From Spirochaetia bacterium (lineage in GTDB: Bacteria > Spirochaetota > Spirochaetia > Treponematales > Breznakiellaceae), in NCBI GenBank assembly GCA_025997795.1, contig BNVB01000017.1, positions 1 to 39,459 on the forward strand: a DNA stretch of 39,459 nt, read 5' to 3'. Shown here piece by piece: positions 1 through 8,979 of the stretch. Below the pieces are notes generated by a model, which worked only from the letters and a program-made list of their open reading frames with translations, was not told the DNA's origin and made no database searches. The position numbers and the translations under genes are program-made. The stretch's first letter is position 1; the number at the start of each line of letters is the position of its first letter.

Positions 1-1074
1 GCCCTCACCAGGGAAGATGCGCCCTACAGCCTTTTGTACAGCCCGGCGGACGGCGCTTCGGTGGGGGTCCATTCCGTTGCGGGCGCTTTTGTCAGTATTA
101 CTTTTTCGCAGCCCATGGACCAACAAAGTACGGCCGATGCTTTTTCTTTTGACGGAGTAAGCGACAGGGATATCCGCTGGTCTGCCAATGATACGGTGAT
201 GGAGGTTTTTCCAAAAAACAGGCTGAACCCCTGGACGGTGTACCGCTGGGCGTTGAGTAACAAAGCCAGGGGAAAAAACGGCATCCCCCTGGGAAGGGAA
301 CTTTCCGGCCGCTTTGTTACCGACACGGACCGGATTCTTCCGGAGGTAAAAGAAGTGTATCCGCTTTTTTCCGGCGGTCCCGCTTCGGGGCTTTGGTGGA
401 TCAAAACCGGAGCGGCCATGGAAACCGGCCTTGGTTCCGGCCAGGCTGTCGGCATTGAATTTACCAAGGCCATGGATGAATCGGTTTTGCGGAACATTCG
501 TTTTGATCCGCCCCTGGCGGGGCGGACCGAAATGTGGAAAGACAATGTTGTGGTATTTATCCCCGAACGGGATCCGGAACCGGAGCGGCTTTATACGCTT
601 TATGTATCCGCCGTTTGTCAGGATACGGGGGGCCTTAAAATGGAAAAGGAATTTTTTCTTTCCTTTACCGCCGATATTCCTTACCTCAAGGTATTGTCGC
701 TGAATGCCGGCGGCACTGAAACAAAACCGGTACAAAACGGTATCTATCCTGCCGCGGTAATACTTCCCGATGGGATTATCACCGTGACACTAAGGTTTTC
801 CCATATCATGGAAAACCCGGCAAAATCCGAAACGGTTTTAGGCCTGCGGCTGGAACCGTTTTTTCCCGGCAGCCTCAAACCCGTCAGTTTCCGTTCCGCC
901 CGCTGGCTTTCCGGCGATACCCTAATCCTTCAATGGGAAGGAATTGATCCGGGAAGTCTTGATGAAAAACACTACTACCGCTTAACCCTTCCCGGCGGCA
1001 AGGGTGGAATTTCAGACGGCAAGGGATCGTATTTAAAAGAAGATACCATTTTCTTTTTGGAGGGAAAACAATGA
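1..1074 (+). CDS. Big_5/SbsA Ig-like repeat protein, 5' partial
   Basis: The reading frame is open from base 1, so the true start lies upstream. The visible 357 codons hold about three repeats of an SbsA/Big_5-like Ig fold. Each is marked by a strand ending in an F-S/T-x-P/A-M-D type edge (FSQPMD near codon 35, FTKAMD near 155, FSHIMENP near 265) and a later 'Y...L...G' strand. Such domains occur in exported, surface or periplasmic proteins and have no known catalysis. The stop overlaps the next start (ATGA), so this gene is translated with the following lipoprotein and then the RND genes. The N-terminus, and so any signal peptide or lipobox, is not visible. The Ig-like family call is fairly safe; the job is unknown. 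Confidence 0.7.
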   Translation, partial: ALTREDAPYSLLYSPADGASVGVHSVAGAFVSITFSQPMDQQSTADAFSFDGVSDRDIRWSANDTVMEVFPKNRLNPWTVYRWALSNKARGKNGIPLGRELSGRFVTDTDRILPEVKEVYPLFSGGPASGLWWIKTGAAMETGLGSGQAVGIEFTKAMDESVLRNIRFDPPLAGRTEMWKDNVVVFIPERDPEPERLYTLYVSAVCQDTGGLKMEKEFFLSFTADIPYLKVLSLNAGGTETKPVQNGIYPAAVILPDGIITVTLRFSHIMENPAKSETVLGLRLEPFFPGSLKPVSFRSARWLSGDTLILQWEGIDPGSLDEKHYYRLTLPGGKGGISDGKGSYLKEDTIFFLEGKQ

Positions 1075-2597
1075 AACAATTCCGTACATTCATGTCACTT
1101 ATTTTTTTGGGAACCGTTTTACTCTTTTTTCCATTGCTGTTTTCCTGCGATATACTGCGGAATGGTGTTTTTGAAGTAGCGGGTTGGAATCCCGGCAGCG
1201 GTTACCACGATCCGGCTTCGGCGGCAAATGTAACGCTGAGCTTTTCGCTGGAACCCGACAGGAACAGTGTGGAACGATCTTTTTCGCTCAGCGAAGACGG
1301 AACGGTTTTGCCGGGACATTTTTCCTGGCAGGGTTCACGGATGATCTTTAGCCCTGCCGCTCCGCTGATCCAAAACAGGGATTATCTTATTATCCTTAAG
1401 ACCGACGCCCAGGACAAGAGGGGCCTTTCGCTGGAACGGCAGTTTGAGGCGGCCTTTAGTACGCGGAACGGAAGCGGCCGCCCGGTTTTGCTGACTTCGG
1501 TTCCCCTTGACGGCGGAATCATAACAGGTGAACGGGACACGGTGGAGTTGTTTTTTTCCGTTCCCATGAACCGCAGTTCTCTCCAGGGCCTTTCATTTTC
1601 TCCCTCCGTTTCCGGTGTTTGGTCCCTGGAAGATTCCGGTAAAATGGCGGTATTTACGCCCTCAGAAAATTGGCTTACCGGAAAATCCTACCGCCTTAAC
1701 GCCGGTTCTTCGTTAAAGAACAATCTGGAACTGGAAGCGGGCCGTGATTATGTTCTCCATTTTTCCGCCGGAGCGGATCGCTCTTCTCCGGAACTGATTT
1801 CCGCCGCGGCTCTGGACAGCGGCGGAAACAGCGTCATGATCCTCGAGGGGGATAACGGAATGGTAACGGAAAACAAACACTGGGAATGGAACTACCGGCT
1901 GGGGCTGACTTTTTCCGAACCGGTGGAAACTGCTTCGGTTACGACGGCCCTCCGTTCTGATCCTTCCCTGGGTATGATCCTCGAGACAGCGCCGGGTTAC
2001 GCCGATAAACTGGTGTACCGTTTTACCGATCCTCCGGCCCACGATTCCTCCTATACCATTACACTGGAAAAATCCGTTAAGGACCGTGCAGGTAATACAA
2101 TGGAAGAGCGGATACGATGGCGTATCCGTTCCGACGGAACTCTTTCCAGGCCGCCGGTTTTGAAGGCTATGCGTTTTCCTAAGGTTCCAGCTTTAGCTGG
2201 AACCAGGGATCTATTGAGTTATACAACAGAAAATCTTTTTGCCGATTTTCCGCTGGAGGAAAAAAACTATACCTTTGATAAGGAGGTTCCCGCCTGGATA
2301 GAACTTTATTTTGAAACTTCTCCCGGAGCTTCCATTGATAGTTTGTCGCTGATGGAAAAATTTAAATGGACCGCTACCAACGGTGCAGTACATTTTTCTC
2401 CGCGTTTTGTTGTCGTATCGGACTTTACCGTTACAGAACCTGCACCCGGCTGGGAAAATTTTTGCCGGGTAGAAATCCGTGGAATGATAATCAACCATCC
2501 CTACATGGGAATGGTGACCATCGAAACAGGAGCGGGGCTGGCCGATACGCTGGGCAACAGAAGCAGCGCTGCTTTCCGTTTTTTGCTTTTAAAGTGA
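1071..2597 (+). CDS. Lipoprotein with Big_5/SbsA Ig-like domains
   Basis: This is a 508-aa protein with a hydrophobic N-terminus ending in the lipobox LLFSC, so Cys26 should be lipidated. After it come about three Ig-like repeats resembling those of the preceding gene: FSLEPD near residue 60, FFSVPMN near 165 and FSEPVE near 285, the last followed by a typical DRAGN loop. The last 150 residues are less repetitive. The start overlaps the upstream stop by 4 nt, and the RND gene begins 7 nt after this stop, which indicates one transcript. Membrane fusion proteins often sit in this place in RND operons, but I see no lipoyl/hairpin MFP pattern here. A role as an extracytoplasmic partner of the pump is inference from position only. 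Confidence 0.75.
   Translation: MKQFRTFMSLIFLGTVLLFFPLLFSCDILRNGVFEVAGWNPGSGYHDPASAANVTLSFSLEPDRNSVERSFSLSEDGTVLPGHFSWQGSRMIFSPAAPLIQNRDYLIILKTDAQDKRGLSLERQFEAAFSTRNGSGRPVLLTSVPLDGGIITGERDTVELFFSVPMNRSSLQGLSFSPSVSGVWSLEDSGKMAVFTPSENWLTGKSYRLNAGSSLKNNLELEAGRDYVLHFSAGADRSSPELISAAALDSGGNSVMILEGDNGMVTENKHWEWNYRLGLTFSEPVETASVTTALRSDPSLGMILETAPGYADKLVYRFTDPPAHDSSYTITLEKSVKDRAGNTMEERIRWRIRSDGTLSRPPVLKAMRFPKVPALAGTRDLLSYTTENLFADFPLEEKNYTFDKEVPAWIELYFETSPGASIDSLSLMEKFKWTATNGAVHFSPRFVVVSDFTVTEPAPGWENFCRVEIRGMIINHPYMGMVTIETGAGLADTLGNRSSAAFRFLLLK
2183..2204. repeat. Perfect intragenic palindrome (10-bp arms, TT loop)
   Basis: Two 10-bp arms, GGTTCCAGCT and AGCTGGAACC, surround a 2-nt loop inside the lipoprotein gene. 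It is read in frame as VPALAGT, between the second and last parts of the protein. It resembles a small mobile palindrome rather than a terminator, since no T-run follows. Confidence 0.6.
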
Positions 2598-2604
2598 GTG
2601 GGTA

Positions 2605-5600
2605 ATGAAGGGATTAATTGATCTGTGTGTAAAACGGCCCGTATCGGTGATCATGTTTCTTGCGGCCATGATCCTTGGGGGAATTTTTTCTCTGTCGGTA
2701 CTGCCGCTCCAGGCGCTGCCGGAATTTCCCTTTCCCCAGGTAACGGTAGAAACCCGTTATCCAGGCCTGGGGGCCGGGGATATTCGTCCGCTTATCACCA
2801 TACCCGTGGAGGATGCACTTTCATCGGTAAAGGGGCTGGAACGGATGCGGAGTATTTCCAGGGACGGCGAATCGGTAACGGTATTGGACTTTCGCTGGGG
2901 AACCGACAGCGGCGCCGCATCGGTGCTGGTTAGGGAGGCGATTGATGCGGTGTATCCCAGCCTGCCCGAAGGCGCTTCCAAACCGGCGGTAATTCCCGGT
3001 TCAGGCGGTGAAGAAGCGCAGTTGATTGTTGCGGTCCGTTCGCCCCTGGGCGGCGCTTTTGCCCGGAATCTTGCCGAGTACGAAATCCGTTCCCAACTCC
3101 GCCGTATCGACGGCGTGGGAACGGTGATCCTTTCCGGCGGCGATCGGGAAGAACTGGCAATCAAGGTTGATCTGCCCCGGGCCCTTTCACGGGGACTTCC
3201 CCCGGCGGTTCTGGCGGAGATAATTTCTGCGGAAACCGCCAACGTTCCGGCGGGAAACGCCAGGCAGGGAGACAAGGAACTGGTGGTGGTAAGCCGGGGC
3301 AGACCCGCCACGGAACAGGAACTGCGTTCGCTGGTACTTCCTTCCCAAAGCGGCCCCTTTGTAATCGGCGATGTGGGGAAAATCTTTCGGGACCGGGCAA
3401 AAAAAGAAAGTCTCTTTATCGCTTCAGATGAAACAGGCAAGGCCCGCGAGTATGCCGCTCTGGAAATTTACCGCCGTCCCGGCGCTGATCCGGTAGGGCT
3501 TTCCAGGGATGTACAAAAAGCACTGGCGGAAGTTTCCGCCGCCTTTGGCCGGGATGCGGAAATACGGATCATCTACGACGGCGCTGCTTCCATTGTACCG
3601 GGACTGCAAAAACTGTTTGTTTCCGTGGTCATCGGCATTATAGCGGTGATGAGCGTGCTCTTTGTTACCCTGCGGAATTTCCGTTACAGCATTCTTGCCG
3701 GTCTTTCACTGCCTGTTTCCATGGCCGCTTCTCTTGCTGCCCTGGCGGTCTTGGGAAGATCCCTCAACAACATGAGCCTTTCCGGCATCGCTCTGGGAAT
3801 AGGCCTTGTGTCGGATACTTCGGTGATCATTCTTGATTTACTCCACGGCCATTTTAACCGGAAAGCCGTTCCTTCCTATGCTGAATTGAGCGGCCGGGCC
3901 GCTTCGGTGGCGGCTTCCAGTTTTGGCGGCACCCTTACCACGGCGATAGTATTTGTCCCCGTAGTATTTTTACCCGGTCCGCTGGGCAGTCTCTTTGGGG
4001 ATCTTTCTCTGGCGCTGGTTGTTTCTGTTCTGGCGGGCTGGATCTATGCGCAGTTTGCCCTTCCTGCACTCTTTAGGATGTTTTATTCGCTGCGAAGGGT
4101 ACATACCCCGCCCGCTTGCGGCGGGGTTGTTGATTCCGTTAAGGGCGAAAAATCCGGCGAAGAAAAAAGTTTTGCCGGAATAAAATATCTTGAAGGGCAA
4201 TACGCCGCTCTGCTCTCCCGCTGTGTAAAAAAACCGCTCCATGTATTAGGAATCACTGCCTTACTCTGTGTTACGGGATTAACGTTCCTTGTTACCCGGC
4301 CAACGGGTTTTGTTTCTGCCGACGAAGCCGCTCTACTTGAAGCGGTGCTGAACTTTCCGCCGGGTACCACCATGGAAACCATCGCCGCAGAAGCTTCTGC
4401 GCTGGGGGAAAAACTTTCCGCCCTGCCGGAACTGTCGTCGGTGTTTGGCCGGGCCGGATCGGAAGAGGAAGATACGGGCAAGCGGAGCGATCCCGCTTAC
4501 CGAAAAGAAACGTTTATTTTTCGCTGTATGATTGCTCCCCGGATAAAACCGGAGACGGCCCTGACAAAAGTTAACGTTTTACTTGAAACAGCGCCCTGCG
4601 AAGCGCTGGCCGTTTTTCCCCAGGACAAAACAGAAAAACTTTTAGGTCTTTCTTCGTCAGCTGTCCTGGCGGTTAAGGGCCGGGACCGGGAAGAAGCGGA
4701 AAACCGCGCCGCCAAAACGGCGGAACGTATCCGCGAAAGCGGCCTGACGGCGGCGCTGACGCTTAGGCCCGCAGGTTCCCGGCCGGAACTGCGGGTAGTT
4801 CCGGACCGGGAAGCATCGGCCCATGCGGGGTTAAGTACCGTTGAAACAGCACGGGCTTTTTATGCCGCCGCCGAAGGACTTATGGCAGGAGAACTGGAAC
4901 TTGAAGGCAGACCGCTAAAAATGAAAGTGTCCGCTCTGGAATTGCCGGAGTTGGAAGGACTCCCTATAATGATGGGAGAAAACGGCCCGGTTTTTGCCGG
5001 AAGTTTAACCCGGATTGAATACCGGGAAGCGGCGGCGGCTCTGGCACGGCTTGACCGGAGCGAAACCGTTTATATTGAAACTTCTCCTCTGCCGGGCAGG
5101 GGCCGGGCCCTCTCGGCTTTTCTTGCTTTACTCTGCAGTAACGAAAAAGAACAGGGTCTGGGCCGGGCCGATGAATCGGCCTTTGCCCGGTACCGTTCTT
5201 CGCTTATCTTAACGGTGGTTCTTGTTATCCTGCTCCTTTACCTGACCATGGGAGCGGGATTTGAATCACTCACCCTGCCGCCGGTTTTACTTTTGGCCAT
5301 TCCCTTTTCCCTTGCCGGAGCGGGGCCGGCACTTTTTCTTGCCGGAGCGGGACTTGATTCGTCATCGGTATTGGCCCTGATGGTTCTCTTTGGCCTTTCG
5401 GTAAATTCCGGCATGGTCCTCTATGAATTGGCGGCGGAAAAATGTAAAGAAATGGCGTCTTCAAAAAAGGTGCAGGCTGATGTGTATAACGCAGTGTACC
5501 AGGCGGCCCTTGAACGGTTCCGTCCGGTGCTGACCACCGCTTTAACAACCGCCTTTGCCCTTGTGCCTCTGGTTGTCAGTCCCCTGGGGGCAAAGGAACA

Positions 5601-5730
5601 TTCCATGGCCGCCGCCATGCTGGGAGGCATAAGCGCATCCACGACGCTTACCCTTTTTGCCCTGCCGCCGGTATTGATCCGGTTTTTAAGCCGCCGTTAT
5701 GTGCAGAAAAAAAGAGGGGATATTCTATGA
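2605..5730 (+). CDS. RND-family efflux transporter subunit (first of pair)
   Basis: This 1041-aa protein has the standard length and layout of AcrB-type RND pumps. A first TM segment lies near residues 12-34, followed by a large periplasmic loop, a block of TM helices (about 335-495), a second TM entry near 548, a second periplasmic loop, and final helices (about 870-1030). The porter-domain motif with YPGLGAGDI near residue 50 is typical. In TM4 the usual adjacent Asp pair is Ser403-Asp404, so only the second Asp remains. The TM10 position that is Lys in AcrB reads Asn (GLSVNSGM), which is common in many RND branches. A hairpin-forming insert lies after TM6. The gene sits 7 nt behind a lipoprotein and overlaps the next RND gene by 4 nt. 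The substrate cannot be told, and no membrane fusion or TolC-like gene is in the window. Confidence 0.92.
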   Translation: MKGLIDLCVKRPVSVIMFLAAMILGGIFSLSVLPLQALPEFPFPQVTVETRYPGLGAGDIRPLITIPVEDALSSVKGLERMRSISRDGESVTVLDFRWGTDSGAASVLVREAIDAVYPSLPEGASKPAVIPGSGGEEAQLIVAVRSPLGGAFARNLAEYEIRSQLRRIDGVGTVILSGGDREELAIKVDLPRALSRGLPPAVLAEIISAETANVPAGNARQGDKELVVVSRGRPATEQELRSLVLPSQSGPFVIGDVGKIFRDRAKKESLFIASDETGKAREYAALEIYRRPGADPVGLSRDVQKALAEVSAAFGRDAEIRIIYDGAASIVPGLQKLFVSVVIGIIAVMSVLFVTLRNFRYSILAGLSLPVSMAASLAALAVLGRSLNNMSLSGIALGIGLVSDTSVIILDLLHGHFNRKAVPSYAELSGRAASVAASSFGGTLTTAIVFVPVVFLPGPLGSLFGDLSLALVVSVLAGWIYAQFALPALFRMFYSLRRVHTPPACGGVVDSVKGEKSGEEKSFAGIKYLEGQYAALLSRCVKKPLHVLGITALLCVTGLTFLVTRPTGFVSADEAALLEAVLNFPPGTTMETIAAEASALGEKLSALPELSSVFGRAGSEEEDTGKRSDPAYRKETFIFRCMIAPRIKPETALTKVNVLLETAPCEALAVFPQDKTEKLLGLSSSAVLAVKGRDREEAENRAAKTAERIRESGLTAALTLRPAGSRPELRVVPDREASAHAGLSTVETARAFYAAAEGLMAGELELEGRPLKMKVSALELPELEGLPIMMGENGPVFAGSLTRIEYREAAAALARLDRSETVYIETSPLPGRGRALSAFLALLCSNEKEQGLGRADESAFARYRSSLILTVVLVILLLYLTMGAGFESLTLPPVLLLAIPFSLAGAGPALFLAGAGLDSSSVLALMVLFGLSVNSGMVLYELAAEKCKEMASSKKVQADVYNAVYQAALERFRPVLTTALTTAFALVPLVVSPLGAKEHSMAAAMLGGISASTTLTLFALPPVLIRFLSRRYVQKKRGDIL
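4106..4126. repeat. GC-rich intragenic hairpin
   Basis: The arms CCCCGCC and GGCGGGG (7 bp) enclose a 7-nt loop, within the cytoplasmic linker of the first RND gene. They are read in frame as HTPPACGGVV. The linker, with its charged GEKSGEEKS stretch, looks like a tolerated insertion between TM6 and TM7. Confidence 0.55.
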
Positions 5731-8700
5731 TCGATCTGGCACGGCCCCGGCGGGCGCTCTGTATTATTTTGGGACTCTCTGTAACATCGTTTTTTATCAT
5801 AGAGATGTGGGGACAAAATACGGGCCGCCCTGCCGCAGATGAAAGTTTTACCGTAACCCAGCGTTTTTACGGCGTAGACGCAGCGGAGATGGAACGGATC
5901 GCCGCGGGACCGCTGGAAGATGCACTGTCGGGTATCCGGGGCCTTAAGCGTATTTTTAGTTCCTCCGAAAACGGCCGGGTCCGGGTGATGTGTTATTTTG
6001 AAGGAAGAGAACAGGGCCGTTACGAGGCGGTTAGGGAAGCGGCCCAGCAGGTTTATGAGTCCCTTCCATCCGCCGCCCAGCGGCCGGAAATTTCCGTCTC
6101 AGGCGATTCCCGCGTTCCGGTCTGGACCGCTGCGTTTACTTCCGGGCTGGAAACCGGAACGGTATTGGAAAAGGCCGTTAAGCCCGCCCTCGAAGCCCTG
6201 CCGGGGGCGGGTGATGTAGAAGTGTCCGGCGCGGGACTGCGGGAAATTCTTATCACCCTTAAAAGCGAGCAGGCATCTGCCCGGAGGCTTGAAACCGCAG
6301 ACCTTGCTGCTCTGCTGGGACAGAATGATACGCTCTTGCCCGGCGGCACGGTACGTTTTGCCAATGGCCGGGAAATCCCTGTGATGGTGGACGGCCGTTA
6401 TGCCGGAACGGAAGCCTTAAAATATGCCGTAGTTCCCCTGGAAACGGAAGGCGGTTTTGTCCGCCTGGAGGACATTGCCGAAGTTACCGAACAGGAACGG
6501 GATTATGAAAACCGTTCCCGGCTCAACGGAAAAACAGCGGCCCTCATCGCCGTTTTGGGCAGCGACGGCGCCGATTTGGGAAAACTTTCCGCCGCCATCA
6601 AAGAAGAATTGGCAAAGTTTCCGGCCCTGGAATACACCGTGCTTTCTGACCGGGGCGAGGCGGAAAAGAAGGCCCGGACTTCCGCTTTGGCTGCGGCATT
6701 ACAGGGGGCCTTTGCGGTGGCCCTGCTTACCGTTTTAATCTGTTCCCGGAATTCCACCGGACGGCGGAATTTTTCGCCGGCGCTCATCTGCGCCTTAACT
6801 GTTCCGGTGGTGATCTTTTTTTCCGCCGCCCTTCTTACCCTTTTTGGTTTTTCCCTGGATAAACTTGTTCTTGCCGGACTTTCCGCAGGAGTGGGCGCGG
6901 CGGTGGATGCGGCGATACTCTGCGCCGAATATTTCCGTTCCTGTAACAATAAGGCGGAAGGAAAATCCGCTATAGAAAGACTCCGTTTTCCCCTGATGTC
7001 GGGAGCGCTTACCACGATCATTGCCCTCCTTCCTCTGATGGTACAGCCTGCATCAGGGATGAATGCCGTCGCCTGGGCCGTTGCCTCGGTAAACCTTATC
7101 GCCATGGCGCTTGCCCTGACACTGCTGCCGCCGCTCTTTTTCTGGGGACGGCCCTTGAAAAATAAGAGTGCACTAAAGCGTGCACGTATTAACGCAAAGT
7201 TTCCGGCTGTAAGGCGAATTCGCTTTACCCCCAAAGTTCTCGCGTTAATAGGTGAGCGCTTTACCCCCAAAGTTCTCGCGTTAATAGGTGAGCGCTTTAC
7301 AGCGCTTCCTCTGTCCCGCACAGCGCGTTTTTTCCGGCGGTCTTTAGCGGGCCTTTTGCGGTTTTTGTTCCACCGGCCCTTGCTGACACTTGGCTGCTGG
7401 GCCCTGTTGGGTATCCTTGGCATTGGGGCGCTGTACCTTTCCGGCGCTGATGTAGAACAGGATTATGCGGAGGACTCGGTTTATGCTCAGATTGAATTTG
7501 ACGGCGGTCTTCATATAGAAGAAACCGATAAAATCCTTGCGGTATATGGGGATGAGCTTAAAAATCATCCGGGGATTCTCAATGTTCAGACGGTGGCACG
7601 GACAGGAACCGGTTCTGCCATGGTCAGTTTTGATCCCCATATAATAGAAGGATCGGTGGTCCGCGAATTGATGCGTACCGCTCCGGCTGCGGACGGTTTT
7701 GTGTATATCGTAGAATCTTCCAGAAATGAACGGAACTGGCGGCTCCTTGTTTCGGGGGACGAAACGGAACGCTGCCGGGAGCTGGCAGCGGAGGCCGCCC
7801 GGATCTGCGCCGCAGTTCCCGGTATTTTGGAAACGGTACTCAATTTTAAGGAAGGCAGTCCCCGGCTGGATCTAAAGCCCGACAGGGAACGGCTGGCCCG
7901 GGCGGGAATTTCTTCCGGCAGTATCGGCCAGTCGGTAAGGCGGAACATTCACGGGCCGGTAGCGTATAAACGGATCGCCCTTAACGGCGGAAGTAACAGC
8001 AGTGAAATCCCGGGCGGTGAAATCGACGTACGGATCCGGGGAAGGGGAGAAGTGTTGAGTACGGAGGAGGTGTTAGGCATCATCATCAAGGGACAGAAAC
8101 CGCTTCTTCTGGGACAGGCGGTTTATGCGGAAAACGGAAGAGAAGCGGCATCGATACAGCGGGAAGATCGCCGCCGTGCTGCATCAATTACCTGCAGGAC
8201 CGCCGTTTCGGATCCTCGGCGGATCCGGGACAAAGTGATGCCGGCTCTTGAAAAACTGGATCTGCCGCCGGGTTACCGGATTGAATTTGATCCGGAAGCT
8301 ATCAAAGCCGCCGAAGGGGTAAGCGGTCAGGGGGGTCTTTTTATCCTTGCCCTTCTTTTTTGTTACCTCTTGATAGCTGCCTTTAAGGAATCATTCACCT
8401 TTCCCCTGGCGGTACTTGCGGTGGTGCCTCCTTCGCTGGCTTTACCGGCGCTCTGTTTGATCCTTCGGGGTTATCCCCTCAATGCGGTATCGGCGGCGGC
8501 CTTTGTGGCGGTGTCGGGTATTGCCGTTAATGCCGCGGTACTTATAGCGGATGCGCTTCAACATGAACGGCCCAATGCCGCTTCCTGGTACCTGGTGTTT
8601 CGCAAAAAACTTCCGGTATTGGCCGCTGTTACGGGAACCACCGTGGCGGGAGCCGTGCCGTTCCTCTTTATCAAGAGCGGCGCGGCGCTGGTGATAAAAA

Positions 8701-8849
8701 CACTTTCCCTGGTAAGCGCCCTGGGGGTGGCAGTATCGGCCCTCTGTGCGCTTACGCTGATACCGGCGCTTATAAAATTGTTTCCGGGCATACTGTTGTC
8801 CTTTGGTGAAATTGCCGAAGGAAAACAAAAAAGCGCAAAAAGCACATGA
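5727..8849 (+). CDS. RND-family efflux transporter subunit (second of pair)
   Basis: This is a 1040-aa RND protein starting at an ATG that overlaps the previous stop (ATGA). It has one TM near the N-terminus, a periplasmic porter loop, TM2-6 (about 325-475), a basic linker (about 476-545), TM7, a second loop, and C-terminal helices (about 865-1030). In TM4 the Asp pair reads Asp394-Ala395, so only the first Asp is kept, the reverse of the upstream paralogue. TM10 again has Asn (GIAVNAAVL) where AcrB has Lys. The linker carries a 12-residue tandem duplication. It is more divergent than its neighbour in the N-terminal third. The two products probably act together in one assembly, because neither alone keeps the full TM4 relay. 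That pairing is inference; the RND family call is secure. Confidence 0.9.
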   Translation: MIDLARPRRALCIILGLSVTSFFIIEMWGQNTGRPAADESFTVTQRFYGVDAAEMERIAAGPLEDALSGIRGLKRIFSSSENGRVRVMCYFEGREQGRYEAVREAAQQVYESLPSAAQRPEISVSGDSRVPVWTAAFTSGLETGTVLEKAVKPALEALPGAGDVEVSGAGLREILITLKSEQASARRLETADLAALLGQNDTLLPGGTVRFANGREIPVMVDGRYAGTEALKYAVVPLETEGGFVRLEDIAEVTEQERDYENRSRLNGKTAALIAVLGSDGADLGKLSAAIKEELAKFPALEYTVLSDRGEAEKKARTSALAAALQGAFAVALLTVLICSRNSTGRRNFSPALICALTVPVVIFFSAALLTLFGFSLDKLVLAGLSAGVGAAVDAAILCAEYFRSCNNKAEGKSAIERLRFPLMSGALTTIIALLPLMVQPASGMNAVAWAVASVNLIAMALALTLLPPLFFWGRPLKNKSALKRARINAKFPAVRRIRFTPKVLALIGERFTPKVLALIGERFTALPLSRTARFFRRSLAGLLRFLFHRPLLTLGCWALLGILGIGALYLSGADVEQDYAEDSVYAQIEFDGGLHIEETDKILAVYGDELKNHPGILNVQTVARTGTGSAMVSFDPHIIEGSVVRELMRTAPAADGFVYIVESSRNERNWRLLVSGDETERCRELAAEAARICAAVPGILETVLNFKEGSPRLDLKPDRERLARAGISSGSIGQSVRRNIHGPVAYKRIALNGGSNSSEIPGGEIDVRIRGRGEVLSTEEVLGIIIKGQKPLLLGQAVYAENGREAASIQREDRRRAASITCRTAVSDPRRIRDKVMPALEKLDLPPGYRIEFDPEAIKAAEGVSGQGGLFILALLFCYLLIAAFKESFTFPLAVLAVVPPSLALPALCLILRGYPLNAVSAAAFVAVSGIAVNAAVLIADALQHERPNAASWYLVFRKKLPVLAAVTGTTVAGAVPFLFIKSGAALVIKTLSLVSALGVAVSALCALTLIPALIKLFPGILLSFGEIAEGKQKSAKST
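7221..7292 (+). repeat. Tandem 36-bp duplication (2 units) within RND gene
   Basis: Two identical 36-bp units (7221-7256 and 7257-7292), followed by the first 8 bases of a third, encode RFTPKVLALIGE twice. Just upstream, near 7187-7199, is an inverted partial match (TATTAACGC against GCGTTAATA). The repeat keeps the frame and falls in the basic cytoplasmic linker between TM6 and TM7. Confidence 0.9.
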
Positions 8850-8858
8850 CAATTGTCA
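8847..8858. other. 12-bp perfect palindrome at end of RND operon
   Basis: TGACAATTGTCA begins on the stop codon of the second RND gene and lies just upstream of a promoter-like pair. It could be an operator half-site pair. There is no loop, so it is not a terminator by itself. Confidence 0.3.
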
Positions 8859-8876
8859 TATTTTTGCCTATATCAC

Positions 8877-8904
8877 TTGAGTTTTTTTAGAATCCGTGTA
8901 ATCT
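8877..8904 (+). promoter_or_regulatory. Candidate sigma70 promoter of giant gene
   Basis: TTGAGT (8877-8882) and TAATCT (8899-8904) are separated by 16 nt, giving a leader of roughly 70 nt before the ATG at 8980. The 130-nt gap otherwise holds the palindrome at 8847 and no obvious ORF. Confidence 0.4.
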
Positions 8905-8979
8905 TTGCGGTATAAGGCACATCTGCGTGGGTAAGGAAGTCCGCGTTGCGGGCAGCATCAAGTTTATCAGAGGCCTCCC

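Noticed and set aside
6503..7423. 306-codon minus-strand frame inside the second RND gene
   Set aside because: Composition shadow; the RND frame is continuous with all its membrane segments.
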